The notes below the pieces were generated by a model, which saw nothing but the letters and a program-made list of their open reading frames with translations, was not told where the DNA came from and made no database searches. From positions 124,001 through 188,000 of the forward strand of contig JANQMN010000004.1 in the NCBI GenBank assembly GCA_028280065.1: a stretch of DNA of 64,000 nt, in the 5' to 3' direction. Within the stretch, counting starts at the first letter, position 1. Every line of letters starts with the position of its first letter. Shown here in pieces: positions 8,153-18,073 of this stretch. Made by a program: the position numbers and the translations under genes. Source of the stretch: Hahella sp. GTDB lineage: Bacteria > Pseudomonadota > Gammaproteobacteria > Pseudomonadales > Oleiphilaceae.

Positions 8153-8716
8153 CATGCTGTACCCGGCAGGTAGCCAATTGCCGACAGAAACCCCGCGGCG
8201 AGTGCAGGCAGTCATAGGCGGAAAGGCGCATCATGTGTATGAAATAGATGCCGCACTGATGATAAAACTACGCATATACACCAACCAGTTTCAAGTATAT
8301 ACACGTAGCCCGGTGCCTTCGACCGTACAACGAAACCCCGACATGGAAGCCATTGTCGTCATCGGTTGCGGTAACGCCATAAACTTTCCAAGCGATAAAA
8401 AATTCAGCCGAGAAAAAGGATTAACTGTCCACGCCTGCGCAGGATTCGATGCTTTCACTTAATGGAACAGCGTGCGATCTCCACTAATGTTCGGGTGCAC
8501 GCGCTTTATAAAAATACGGATATTTGGACTGCCGAGTCGATAAAAATCACGACGCAGTCCCTATGCACGGACTAACCTTATAGAAACTACTATTTTCAAT
8601 CTGTTCATCATAGCAATTGCAACCCAGGTCGCCATGCTCCTTAAGCAAGAATGGGAGAAATTCAGCAGGTTGTAGTTACCAAACGTTTCAACCGAAGGAG
8701 CCGATAATACCTAACC
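8143..8716. other. 574-bp region upstream of the CHAT/two-partner-secretion operon
   Basis: No convincing gene. An open frame at 8136-8462 lacks a ribosome site and any recognisable protein character. GGACTGC (8526-8532) and GCAGTCC (8554-8560) form an inverted repeat about 160 bp before the CHAT start and could be a regulatory hairpin or operator. GAAGGAG near 8694-8700 is the nearest ribosome-site-like sequence but lies about 16 bases before the ATG. Confidence 0.4.
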
Positions 8717-11176
8717 ATGAACGCCTTGACTAAGCTCTTGCCGGTGTTCCTTTGTTGTGTAAGTACGTCAGTTATTGCCGCTACCTCACCCGAAAATCAG
8801 GTTGGCATTGCCAACGAGTACGGCCCCTCCCCGGCATTGGTTGCAGTGAACGAAATCGCTACGCCCGCGAGTGGTGCGCTGCCGTCTTCGGAACTGATAC
8901 TGTTTTTTAATCAGACAGATGCCTACCTTGCCTCCGGAGAACCCGGTCTTGCCCTATCCCTGTTACAGAGCGACTTTACACCGGGCTGCAGGTTTGATTT
9001 GGAAGCTGCCTCAGCATTTGAGGATGGTGACAAGGACAAATGCGGAATAGACGCAACGGTCAAAAGCCACTGGCACCTTCGGCTTGGGAGTACATTTCGT
9101 CAACTAGGACAATTTGAAGAGGCTTTGGAATACTTATCCAAGTCACGACAAATCGCTGCGCGTCGGAACAACCTCTCGCTAGAAACTGCCGCAGACAATG
9201 AAATCGGGCTCACCTATCTTTTGTTTGAGCAGTCCGCCTATGCCGCGAAACACTTCATTCAAGCCTACCGGACCGGCAAATCCCATGACAATGCCGACGC
9301 TTATCAGGTTGTGCGGGTGCTGCTGAACCTGGCGCACTTGGTCATTGACGATGTCTCTCTAGTCCGCAATGCGGAAGTCTCAGAGTTTTTCATTACATTG
9401 GGGCAAACTCCTACTGAAATGACCGAACATCTACTGCGTGAGATTGAAGAAGGTCTAGCATTGCTACCGGAAGACATTGAAAAAGTTCAACTGCTGCAAG
9501 GCTTGGCGCACCTCTATAGAGACTACCAAAACCGGCATCATGGATCGGGTACTAATCCACGCCTTAAAGCGCATGGGCTCTTTCAGCAAAGTCTAGGGCT
9601 ACTTGAGCACACCAAGACTTCAGACTCTGTTGGAATCGCTTCATCACCCCAGTACCTGAATGCGCTACTGGAGCTGAGATCGTTGGCATGGGTTGGATTG
9701 GCGCTATTGTATGAAGATGAAGAACGTTGTGCAGAGGCGAGAAAGCTGGCTCTGAATGCGCTATCCGATGGCTACAAGGTAGGCTCGCGAAACAGCATCT
9801 ATCAGGGAGAATGGTTGTTAGCCAGGTGTGCGCTCGACCAGGGCAACTTAGTCAATGCGCAAGCCTCCATGGAACGGGCCGTGGATGTCTTTAGAGACAT
9901 CAGAACCACAGTGATAAACACCAATCCGAATAGCTACTTGGATATTATTCAGCCTTTGTTTTATCAATATGCCGACATACTACTTAGACTGGCAAAACAA
10001 ACCCCCGAAGATTCATCCTTTCTCTATCGCGTTCGCGATGTCCTGGAGGAAGTCAGGCAAGCAGAAGTTGAAGACTACTTCGATAACCAATGTGTCGCCT
10101 TTGATGACCCCTCCTCGCCACCGGCAGTTGCGGGTAATACCCGAGTAACGGCTACTAGTAATGACAGGGCAACCGAAAAACCAACGGGAAACATTGGTGT
10201 TTTTTATCCGGTTTTATTCGAGGACCGGATCGAATCTTTGTTGGTTTTACCTAATAGCATCGTCACCCACACCGAAAGAGTCGGTAAAAATGAGCTCACC
10301 CAATTGATTCGGGAGTTTCGTTTTCAATTGGAAGTCAACACGGGCACTTTGGAATACCTGCGAAAATCGGAACAGTTATACCTGTGGTTGCTGGACCCTT
10401 TCGAACAGGCCCTGGCTGACCATGGCGTCGACACCCTCGTATATGTACCGGACGGCCCCTTGCGCACCGTTCCATTGGCCGCTTTATTCGACGGTAGGGG
10501 ATTCCTGGTCAAGCGGTTTGCCATTGCCACCACACCGGGCTTCGATCTGGTCAATAGCACGGTCGCTGTGGAATCTTCTCCAGCGGTTTTTGCCGGCGGT
10601 ATCAGTGAAGCGGTTCAGGGGTTCTCGGCCTTACCGAATGTCTTGAAAGAGTTGGAAGTGGTGCAAACGGAACTACAGGCGGAAACCTTTCGAAACAGCC
10701 AATTCAGCCTGGACAAAATTACGACGGAACTGGCAAGTGGCGAGTTTACCATTGCCCACTTCGCCACCCATGGCGAATTTAACAGCGATCACCGCCAATC
10801 CTTTCTCCTCACCTATGACGGCAAGATGACCATGACCCAACTGGAAAGCGTCGTCATGCAAAGCCATCGCCAAGGAAATCCTTTGGACCTGTTGGTGCTC
10901 AGTGCCTGCCAAACCGCCGCCGGCGATGATCGCGCCGCGCTCGGACTAGCCGGAGTCGCCATACAGGCGGGCGCGCGCAGTGCGCTGGCATCATTATGGT
11001 CGATTGACGACGAATCGAGTTTTCACTTGGTCAATTATTTTTATGATCAATACCAAGATAAAAAGCAGAGTAAAGCAGAGAGTTTACGGCAGGCGCAAAT
11101 CCGCCTATTGGCGGATCCTAAGTACAAGCATCCCAGCCATTGGGCTCCTTTTTTAATGGTAGGAAACTGGCGTTGA
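8717..11176 (+). CDS. Exported TPR-CHAT protein (caspase-like peptidase fold)
   Basis: An 819-residue protein. Residues 1-22 are a signal peptide ending SVIAA, so it is exported, unlike cytosolic CHAT proteases. Residues ~105-420 hold TPR-like helical repeats (LRLGSTFRQLGQFEEALEYL, then ETAADNEIGLTYLLFEQSAY). The CHAT domain covers ~490-819: DGPLRTVPLAALFDG, the catalytic His in HFATHGEF (H685), the catalytic Cys in LSACQTAAG (C731), and ARSALASLWSIDD. Both catalytic residues are present, so a clan CD peptidase is plausible. It is first in a five-gene operon; its stop overlaps the TTG start of the TpsB gene by four bases (TTGA). The substrate is unknown; the co-encoded exoprotein is a candidate. 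Confidence 0.9.
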   Translation: MNALTKLLPVFLCCVSTSVIAATSPENQVGIANEYGPSPALVAVNEIATPASGALPSSELILFFNQTDAYLASGEPGLALSLLQSDFTPGCRFDLEAASAFEDGDKDKCGIDATVKSHWHLRLGSTFRQLGQFEEALEYLSKSRQIAARRNNLSLETAADNEIGLTYLLFEQSAYAAKHFIQAYRTGKSHDNADAYQVVRVLLNLAHLVIDDVSLVRNAEVSEFFITLGQTPTEMTEHLLREIEEGLALLPEDIEKVQLLQGLAHLYRDYQNRHHGSGTNPRLKAHGLFQQSLGLLEHTKTSDSVGIASSPQYLNALLELRSLAWVGLALLYEDEERCAEARKLALNALSDGYKVGSRNSIYQGEWLLARCALDQGNLVNAQASMERAVDVFRDIRTTVINTNPNSYLDIIQPLFYQYADILLRLAKQTPEDSSFLYRVRDVLEEVRQAEVEDYFDNQCVAFDDPSSPPAVAGNTRVTATSNDRATEKPTGNIGVFYPVLFEDRIESLLVLPNSIVTHTERVGKNELTQLIREFRFQLEVNTGTLEYLRKSEQLYLWLLDPFEQALADHGVDTLVYVPDGPLRTVPLAALFDGRGFLVKRFAIATTPGFDLVNSTVAVESSPAVFAGGISEAVQGFSALPNVLKELEVVQTELQAETFRNSQFSLDKITTELASGEFTIAHFATHGEFNSDHRQSFLLTYDGKMTMTQLESVVMQSHRQGNPLDLLVLSACQTAAGDDRAALGLAGVAIQAGARSALASLWSIDDESSFHLVNYFYDQYQDKKQSKAESLRQAQIRLLADPKYKHPSHWAPFLMVGNWR

Positions 11177-12981
11177 AGTGTTTATCCAAATTAGTTGGCT
11201 TCGCTGTTTGCTGCCTGGCTGCAGCAAGCGGTGATGCCTGGGGCGAGTTTATCGAGCCCGATTTTTTACCGCCTGGCACCCTTGCCGAAGAATCCGAAGA
11301 TAGCGCTTCGCGGCAAAAACCCTATTCGGAACCGGGCTTTCCGGATTTTTCCAGCGATCTGGAAGCGCCAAATGTAAAGCAAGCCTTACCCCCGCTCAAA
11401 CAGCAAAACCAAGGTGGTATATCAACCAGGGAAAATTTTTCCGAGACATTTCCGATCAAGCGTGTGGTTTTGGTTGGTAACAGCGCACTTGACCAATCCG
11501 CTGTGGACTCTCTGTTGAACCAGTTTGCCAACAGTAATGTCACTGCGGAAGATTTGCTAAATCTGCGTCACCGACTCTCCAAAATGTACTGGCAAAACGG
11601 TTACGTCAATTCGGGTATCGTGCCAAATTTGAAAGTGACCGACGGGGTCGTCTATTTCTTTGCCCTGGAAGGTAGACTGAGCGAAGTCCAAATCAGGGAT
11701 AACGAAGGTTTAAGCGCAAGTTATGTTCGCGAACGGTTGCAAAACGGCATCAACGAACCTTTGAATGTCAATGATTTAAAAGAGACGTTACGTATTTTAC
11801 GGCAAAATCCGCGAATCAAACGCCTGGATGCAAAGTTACTTCCAGGAGAAGAACCGGGAGATAGCCTATTGAACGTCAGTGTCACCGAAGAGACTCCCTA
11901 CGACCTCTCCCTGAGCGCAAACAATCGGCGCTCGCCAAGCGTCGGGTCGCATCAGGGGGTGCTGGCCTTTAAGCATCTGAACTTCTTCGGCTGGGGAGAC
12001 CGCCTGGATATTAGCGGTGCCGCCTCAGAAGGTTTGGTGGACGGTTATCTCAGCTATCAGATTCCACTAAGCGCACAGGATATCAGTTTGGCCCTGGCCG
12101 TTTCGCACACCGAGTCGGAAGTCATTGAAGCGCCGTTCGATCAACTGGATATTGAAAGCACGTCAGATACCTATAGTCTGCTGCTCAACATACCAACCGT
12201 GCAAAACCTGCAAAGAAAAGTGGAGGTTTTCACCGGATTGGAACACAACAACAGCGAGAGTTATCTGGGACTGATCGGGCAGCCATACTCGTTTTCCGAT
12301 GGCGCCGACGAAGGCGTTACCAAAACCACCAATTTGCGTTTGGGACTTACCTGGATCGAGTACTTTTCGGACCGTGTATTGGCCCTCAAAGGCACCTTGA
12401 GACAAGGCTTGGATTTTTTGGATGCCAATACCAGCGAATCTCTACCAGACGGGCGCTACACCGCCTTGGTCGGGCAAATCCAGTACCTGCACCGGGTTTC
12501 CCGAGATCCATTTTGGTCGGGAGATTTTCAGGCCCGGGCAACTTTTCAGGTAACGAATGAAGCGCTGTTGTCGGTGGAAAAAATCGCCGTCGGCGGTGCG
12601 GATTCGGTGCGGGGTTATCGAGAAAACCGCCTAGTCAGCGACAACGGCGCTTACTTTTCCATGGAGTATCACTGGTCCCTATTCAATGATGCCCAAGGGG
12701 AAAGCCGTTACGGTCTGACCTTGGTGCCTTTTTTTGATATGGGGTTCACCAAGGACGAGACCTATCGGGTCACCACCAACTTCGATACCGTTGAAGAACG
12801 CGGCGGTAACTCGGAAATGCTGTCCAGCATCGGTCTGGGCTTGATCTGGAAACCGCTATCGTCCGCCCACGGCGAGATTTTTATCGGCAAACCCCTGAAC
12901 AACCAATCTGATCCGGTGGAGTACGATTTACAGGATGACGGGCTGCATTACTCCTTAAAAGTACAGTGGCCATTTAAATGA
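11173..12981 (+). CDS. ShlB/FhaC/HecB-family two-partner-secretion transporter (TpsB)
   Basis: A 602-residue Omp85-superfamily outer-membrane pore that secretes a TpsA exoprotein. TTG 11173 is chosen because it overlaps the upstream stop as TTGA and gives a clean signal peptide (MKCLSKLVGFAVCCLAAASG); an in-frame TTG also exists at 11140. Two POTRA regions are visible at ~90-235: FPIKRVVLVGNSALDQ, YWQNGYVNSGIV and LKETLRILRQNPRIKRLDA. A C-terminal beta-barrel carries the VRGYRE signature (GGADSVRGYRENRL), which is conserved in motif 3 of TpsB proteins. Its substrate is almost certainly the TpsA encoded at 13922. Confidence 0.93.
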   Translation: MKCLSKLVGFAVCCLAAASGDAWGEFIEPDFLPPGTLAEESEDSASRQKPYSEPGFPDFSSDLEAPNVKQALPPLKQQNQGGISTRENFSETFPIKRVVLVGNSALDQSAVDSLLNQFANSNVTAEDLLNLRHRLSKMYWQNGYVNSGIVPNLKVTDGVVYFFALEGRLSEVQIRDNEGLSASYVRERLQNGINEPLNVNDLKETLRILRQNPRIKRLDAKLLPGEEPGDSLLNVSVTEETPYDLSLSANNRRSPSVGSHQGVLAFKHLNFFGWGDRLDISGAASEGLVDGYLSYQIPLSAQDISLALAVSHTESEVIEAPFDQLDIESTSDTYSLLLNIPTVQNLQRKVEVFTGLEHNNSESYLGLIGQPYSFSDGADEGVTKTTNLRLGLTWIEYFSDRVLALKGTLRQGLDFLDANTSESLPDGRYTALVGQIQYLHRVSRDPFWSGDFQARATFQVTNEALLSVEKIAVGGADSVRGYRENRLVSDNGAYFSMEYHWSLFNDAQGESRYGLTLVPFFDMGFTKDETYRVTTNFDTVEERGGNSEMLSSIGLGLIWKPLSSAHGEIFIGKPLNNQSDPVEYDLQDDGLHYSLKVQWPFK

Positions 12982-13052
12982 TTTTTCAGGATGAAAGGAT
13001 ATAATTATTGTTAGCCTTAATAGTTCGAATCTCTTTCTTTCGGAGGTCGATG

Positions 13053-13922
13053 ATGAAACCATTTAGCTCCACAATTGCTTGCATTCTAGTTTCATTTGCC
13101 GCGGCAATTCCCACGACAAGTTTTGCCAATAGCTGCGAGTTGGCCGAACAATACTATAACCGCGCCATGGTGGCCGGCGGAAAACAGGACTTTACTACCG
13201 CTTCGGACTGGCTCAGAAAATCCGTAGATATCTGTGGCGGTTTCAGGAACTGGCATTTGCTGGGCCGCTCCGAGCAACGCCTCGGTAACTTCAGCAGTGC
13301 TTTGCAAGCTTACGAAAACGCGGAGTCGCTTGCCGAGATCGATGACGAAAGAGCAAGCGCGATCGCCCGCTATGCAGAAGTGTTGTCATTGAACGGCCAG
13401 CGGGAAGAAGCACTGACCATGATCCATGCCGCACGCGAACTGCATTCCAATACACCGAACTGGATGACGAATTTGGCTAAAGAGCTGGATCTGAGTCTTG
13501 CGCAAAGCCCTGTGACCAAAGACCAGATTAAACGCGGCTTCAAGACCATGCCTTTCAAAGCGTTGAACCTGTCCACCAAACCTTCGGTCAACATTCGGAT
13601 CAACTTCGAGTACGACAGTACCGAACTGGACTCGGATTCGCAAAAGAACCTCGAACAACTTGCCGCGGCACTGGCCGATGAAGAGTACCGGGATAACTCT
13701 TTTTTACTGGTTGGGCACACCGATGTCCGGGGCGAAGAGCGTTATAACGAGGACTTGTCCCTGAGACGGGCGGAGGCGATACGGCAAACGATATTATCGA
13801 TTGATTCCAATTTATCCGGCAGATTGATGATCGAAGGCAGGGGCGAAGTTAAACCTCTTTACAATGGCGATACCGAAACGGATCACCGTCTCAATCGCAG
13901 ATTGCAGGTGATTGTCCAATAA
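13053..13922 (+). CDS. OmpA-family protein with TPR-like N-terminus
   Basis: A 289-residue exported protein. ATG 13053 lies six bases after GGAGG; ATG 13050 is the alternative. The signal peptide ends TTSFA. Residues ~25-145 look like TPR helices (CELAEQYYNRAMVAGGKQDF, RLGNFSSALQAYENAESLA). Residues ~180-289 form an OmpA C-terminal peptidoglycan-binding domain: INFEYDSTELDSDS, LLVGHTDVRGEERYNEDLS and EGRGEVKP, with the Asp and Arg positions that bind diaminopimelate present. It sits between tpsB and tpsA and its TAA stop overlaps the ATG of tpsA (TAATG). It probably ties the secretion/CHAT machinery to the cell wall. Confidence 0.88.
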   Translation: MKPFSSTIACILVSFAAAIPTTSFANSCELAEQYYNRAMVAGGKQDFTTASDWLRKSVDICGGFRNWHLLGRSEQRLGNFSSALQAYENAESLAEIDDERASAIARYAEVLSLNGQREEALTMIHAARELHSNTPNWMTNLAKELDLSLAQSPVTKDQIKRGFKTMPFKALNLSTKPSVNIRINFEYDSTELDSDSQKNLEQLAAALADEEYRDNSFLLVGHTDVRGEERYNEDLSLRRAEAIRQTILSIDSNLSGRLMIEGRGEVKPLYNGDTETDHRLNRRLQVIVQ

Positions 13923-16900
13923 TGGGATTGCCTGTTGCCGCTAGAACATCCTGGTTATTACCGCTGGCTTTGGTTTCCCGTTTTTTGGCTGCCGAGGTGA
14001 ACCTGCAACACCCTATCACCGACCGGTTTGGCCAGCCCTTAGCCGATGTCGACGGCGTCTTCTTGATTAACGAGGAACTGGGGGTGACCCTGGATACAAG
14101 CCTCATTCATACCTTTCAAGACTTCAATGTGAACACTGGGGGAAGCGCCAACTTCGTTCTCAGTTCCGACCATATTCAAAACATTGTCGGCCGGGTTATC
14201 GGCACCGAGCTTTCCCGGATCGATGGCGCAATTCAAAGCGACGCAACCCTCTGGCTGATGAACCCGAACGGGTTTGTTTTCTTCGAAAATGCCTCTTTCG
14301 ACGTCAACGGCAGTTTGTATATCTCCTCGGCGGATGAGGTTATTTTTAGCGGCTCGGATTTTCGATTAAATGAAAATACAGATTTGCAAGGCATCTCCCT
14401 CGCCATTGGCGAACCCGTGGGATTCGGCTTTTTACCGGACAATCCCGGCCTGTTGGATGCTGAACTGGCGGCCATCCGAGCTGAACTAAGTGGCGGAACC
14501 CTATCGGTCGATTTATCAAATGCTCCTGAAGTTGCAGCGGAAATTCCCCAACGCATGATGCTCGCAGGCGCGGGTATTCGACTGGGCCAAGGTACGTTTG
14601 CGCCTTCCGGGCCTTCAACAAGCCAGCAAACTTCGCTTGAGCTAGTGAGCATTGACGAACCCTTGGATCTTTATGTCGATGACGGGCTAAACCAATTAAG
14701 AAACGCCGATTTGCAAAGTGCGATTACCCGTAATGAATTTACCTCTGAATATGAGTCAGTTTCCGTCATTAGTGGCGGTGCATTGAGTATACGGCAGTTC
14801 AGCTTTGGCAACAGTGACGGGCGGCGAGCGTTCTCCAACTACTTTCTGTTCGGTAACGATGTCCAGTTGAATACTGTGCGCTTTGCAGCGGGTCAGGCAA
14901 ACCTCGAAACCATGCCGTTTACAAGCGCTAATTCGACTGGTTCTGTCCCTGGCGTCCTCGAAATATCCGCTAATCAACTGAACCTGGAAAGTCTGCTTTT
15001 TTTTGGTGGAGAACAGAACCAAATCACTAATCCGTTCAGTCTTCACGCTTATGGTAGAGAGAGCATTCAGCTTTCCGGTTTTGATTCCTACCAAAATCCG
15101 GGCGCATCAGACACGAAGTTTGTCTTCCGGTCGGAGCATCAACTGTCGTTATCTGATTTCAATCTCAGACTGGAAGCAACGGAAAACCCGTTCTTCGGTG
15201 ATCGTCTGGCCTACTTTTACGGCGGCGATTCGATCAGCCTGTACGACTCGACAATTTTTATCAGCGGCCCTCTGATTTGGCCTGATATTCCCGGCGAAAC
15301 CATCGCAATGATCGATATGCAAAGCGCCGGATCGATTGCCATGGAGGCTGCCACGATCGAGGCAACCGGTTTAAATGTCGCTCAGCAAGACGGACCTCCC
15401 GGCGGAATTCTAATAACCGGCAGTCAGGTCGATTTGCAAGACACCAGGTTGAATTTAAATAACGAACGTGTCACCGGGAACAGTTCACCGGTACCCGGAG
15501 ATCAACCCGACTCGATGCCCTTCCAGTTGGAAAATACCGGTATTCCGCAGGAAGATGTCGGTGATATCAGCATCACCGCTTCCGGCGCGATTACCCTCGC
15601 TCCGGGAACCGAGATCGTGACCAATACAGAACAGTTGGGAGATGCCGGCGACATCAGGATATCAGGCGCTTCGGTATCCCTGACCAATGCCGTTTTACGC
15701 AGCGATACGCTACTGGAAAACCTTGAATCCGGAAACGGTGGCAGCATCGTTCTGGCTGCAGGCAATGGCGATATTGTCATCTCCGAAAATAGCGATATAA
15801 CCAGTTCCACCTTCGGACAAGGCCAAGCGGGTTCAGTTACGCTACTGGCGACCAATGGCGCCATAATTTTGCATGGTAGCGGCATCCGCTCGGAATCTCT
15901 GTCTGCGTTCGAGGATGCGGGGAGTGCAGGCACTATTGAACTGGATGCCAGCTCAATCGCACTCGACGACGCCTTAGTCGTTGTCTCAACATCAAGCAAC
16001 AATCCCAACGATGGTTTCGATGCCGGTATCGTTATACGCGCCACTGATGGCGATATAATCATCAAAAATGACAGTAGCGAGATTGCCGAACTTAGTCCTC
16101 CTTCTCAAGAAGAGCCAACCACTCAAGAAAATCCACCTGGTCAAGAACAGCCCCCTTCAACGGGAGAGCCTCCTATGGATGAGACACCCCCTGAAGAGGG
16201 TGGAGACGGCACTATCCAAGATGGAGAGGAAGTTGTCGAAGCCGGTTCAAGTCTTAAGGGAATTCGTGCAGAAACCAATGGAACTGACGCTGGCGGCAGC
16301 ATCACTATCGAAAACCTGAATGGCGATATTTACTTTGAGGGCGGTGTCGTTATCGCCGATTCCAGCGGCCCAGGCAATGCTGGTGAGTTGGTTATCGTTG
16401 CAAATAACGGCACTGTGAGTTTGTCAGACGGCGCTTTTTTCGCAACCACATCCGGTTCCTCTGGAAATGCAGGAACCATTAACATTACCGGCCACGATAT
16501 CCATTTGTCAGACTCGGCGGTGCTAAGCGACTCAGTCAAAGAAGCTGTAGGAAATGCCGGCGCTATTCAACTCACTGCCACTGGCGGGGACCTGCTAGCT
16601 TTTACCGAGCCATCAGAAAGCGAACCAGAAAATACCCAGCAACCTGGCAACAACAATAGTTCTAACCTGTTTAATACCATCAGCAGCACCGCCACTGGCA
16701 CAGGCAATGCCAGGGAAATAAAACTAAGTGCCCTGAATGGAAGCATTGAGCTATCCGGCTGGTTAGTTAAGTCAGAATCAATCGCTGAAGTAGATAATAC
16801 CGAGCAAGCGGGCGATGCCGGATTAGTGCGGCTTGATGCTGAAAATATTACTCTCAACCAATCATCGGTCAATGTCACGACGCAGAGCGATAATGTTGAT

Positions 16901-18034
16901 GGGAACCCGGCAAACATCGAGTTGCTGGCAACTGAGGGAAGTATTGAACTTGGTGGCGGATTGGGCAGTAATTTGCTGGCGAATACCTTCGGTGCCGCAC
17001 CCGCCGGCAATATTGAGTTAAATGCAGAAACATCAATCCGGTTAGGTGATTTTCATATCAGGGCGGAGACGGAATCTTCCGGCAGTGCCGGTAATATTGA
17101 ACTGCTCACGCCAGGCGATATCGTTGTTTCCACCGGCGGACAAATCGAGAGTTCCACTTTGGATTCAGGCACTGCCGGGACAATTCGCATTCTAAATAAC
17201 GGCATTATCTCCATGGATGGCAGTGGCTTTGAATTTTCCACCCATATAGCGACGAATTCGGAAGGTGCCGGCAGAGGAGGAAATATCGAAATACAAGGCG
17301 CTGAACTGTTAAAACTCAATGATGCGCTGATAGTCGCCAACGCATCCGAAGCAGGAAACGCCGGCTCTATCGCAATTACCAATATAGGCAACGCCCAGCT
17401 ATTCGACCAAGCTGCGGTGCAAACGGAATCCCTTCAGTCCGGGGGCGGTAATATAAGAATCGCGGTGCGGGATTTGTTAGCCTTGGTGGCAGGTAAGTTA
17501 TCGGCATCCGCTGGCGGTGATGCGCAGGGTGGCAATGTCGATCTAACCGGGGAACTGATGCTTATTGATCAGCATTCCTCAATAGAGGCCAAGGCCCAGG
17601 AAGGTCAAGGGGGCGCGATCACCTTGAAAGCAAAAGCGATTCTTCGAAGCAATTCTGCAGCGATCGATGCCTCTTCCGATTCCGGCAACGACGGCACGGT
17701 TGAATTCCAAGTTCCGGAACTGGACAACAATGCCGTGATTGTCGATTTAAGTATTCCGGTTTTCGATGTTTCCGCTTTTATCGACAGGAGTTGCGAACCT
17801 GTTGCCGGGGACGGCAGAAGTTCGTTTGTTATTGCGGCACAAAGACTGGGAGCGGTAACCGATTATTATCGTCCCAGCATAATGCCGGGGTTATCGGTTG
17901 GCCTGAATAGAACGAACTCCGTCCTCGAAAACTTAAGCATGGGCGGATCACACGGCATCCATTCAGAGTCATATGAAACTGTCGGAAGACGTATAATCCA
18001 TAACGCCGATGTTTTTGGACTAGGTTGTATATAA
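13922..18034 (+). CDS. Two-partner-secretion exoprotein (TpsA) with FHA-type N-terminal domain
   Basis: A 1370-residue surface or secreted protein. After a signal peptide (ends FLAAE), residues ~25-155 form the TPS domain, with LSRIDGAIQSDATLWLMNPN and NPNGF at 114-118. The rest is a right-handed beta-helix of 40-50-residue units containing GNAG, GSI and GGNI turns. Pro/Glu-rich loops interrupt it near residues 722-765 (PPSQEEPTTQENPPGQEQPP) and 896-915. The C-terminus has SCEP and RSSFVIA, resembling the end of large exoproteins common in cyanobacteria, and a final Cys. No toxin or adhesin domain is recognised. The start overlaps the upstream stop, and the kinase gene follows after 39 bp. 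Confidence 0.92.
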   Translation: MGLPVAARTSWLLPLALVSRFLAAEVNLQHPITDRFGQPLADVDGVFLINEELGVTLDTSLIHTFQDFNVNTGGSANFVLSSDHIQNIVGRVIGTELSRIDGAIQSDATLWLMNPNGFVFFENASFDVNGSLYISSADEVIFSGSDFRLNENTDLQGISLAIGEPVGFGFLPDNPGLLDAELAAIRAELSGGTLSVDLSNAPEVAAEIPQRMMLAGAGIRLGQGTFAPSGPSTSQQTSLELVSIDEPLDLYVDDGLNQLRNADLQSAITRNEFTSEYESVSVISGGALSIRQFSFGNSDGRRAFSNYFLFGNDVQLNTVRFAAGQANLETMPFTSANSTGSVPGVLEISANQLNLESLLFFGGEQNQITNPFSLHAYGRESIQLSGFDSYQNPGASDTKFVFRSEHQLSLSDFNLRLEATENPFFGDRLAYFYGGDSISLYDSTIFISGPLIWPDIPGETIAMIDMQSAGSIAMEAATIEATGLNVAQQDGPPGGILITGSQVDLQDTRLNLNNERVTGNSSPVPGDQPDSMPFQLENTGIPQEDVGDISITASGAITLAPGTEIVTNTEQLGDAGDIRISGASVSLTNAVLRSDTLLENLESGNGGSIVLAAGNGDIVISENSDITSSTFGQGQAGSVTLLATNGAIILHGSGIRSESLSAFEDAGSAGTIELDASSIALDDALVVVSTSSNNPNDGFDAGIVIRATDGDIIIKNDSSEIAELSPPSQEEPTTQENPPGQEQPPSTGEPPMDETPPEEGGDGTIQDGEEVVEAGSSLKGIRAETNGTDAGGSITIENLNGDIYFEGGVVIADSSGPGNAGELVIVANNGTVSLSDGAFFATTSGSSGNAGTINITGHDIHLSDSAVLSDSVKEAVGNAGAIQLTATGGDLLAFTEPSESEPENTQQPGNNNSSNLFNTISSTATGTGNAREIKLSALNGSIELSGWLVKSESIAEVDNTEQAGDAGLVRLDAENITLNQSSVNVTTQSDNVDGNPANIELLATEGSIELGGGLGSNLLANTFGAAPAGNIELNAETSIRLGDFHIRAETESSGSAGNIELLTPGDIVVSTGGQIESSTLDSGTAGTIRILNNGIISMDGSGFEFSTHIATNSEGAGRGGNIEIQGAELLKLNDALIVANASEAGNAGSIAITNIGNAQLFDQAAVQTESLQSGGGNIRIAVRDLLALVAGKLSASAGGDAQGGNVDLTGELMLIDQHSSIEAKAQEGQGGAITLKAKAILRSNSAAIDASSDSGNDGTVEFQVPELDNNAVIVDLSIPVFDVSAFIDRSCEPVAGDGRSSFVIAAQRLGAVTDYYRPSIMPGLSVGLNRTNSVLENLSMGGSHGIHSESYETVGRRIIHNADVFGLGCI

Positions 18035-18073
18035 GGTCTCATAAAACGGCTAAAAGGAATCTACAGACTATCA

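Noticed and set aside
8136-8462. 108-codon open frame before the CHAT operon
   Set aside because: No ribosome site, odd composition and no recognisable protein pattern; it begins inside the preceding terminator.
13015-13035. GTTCGAATC resembling a tRNA T-loop
   Set aside because: No acceptor, anticodon or D-arm pairing is found around it; it lies just before the OmpA-family gene's ribosome site.
15502-17391. Antisense Ser/Pro-rich frames opposite tpsA
   Set aside because: These are shadows of the repetitive beta-helix gene; there are no ribosome sites and no domain signal.
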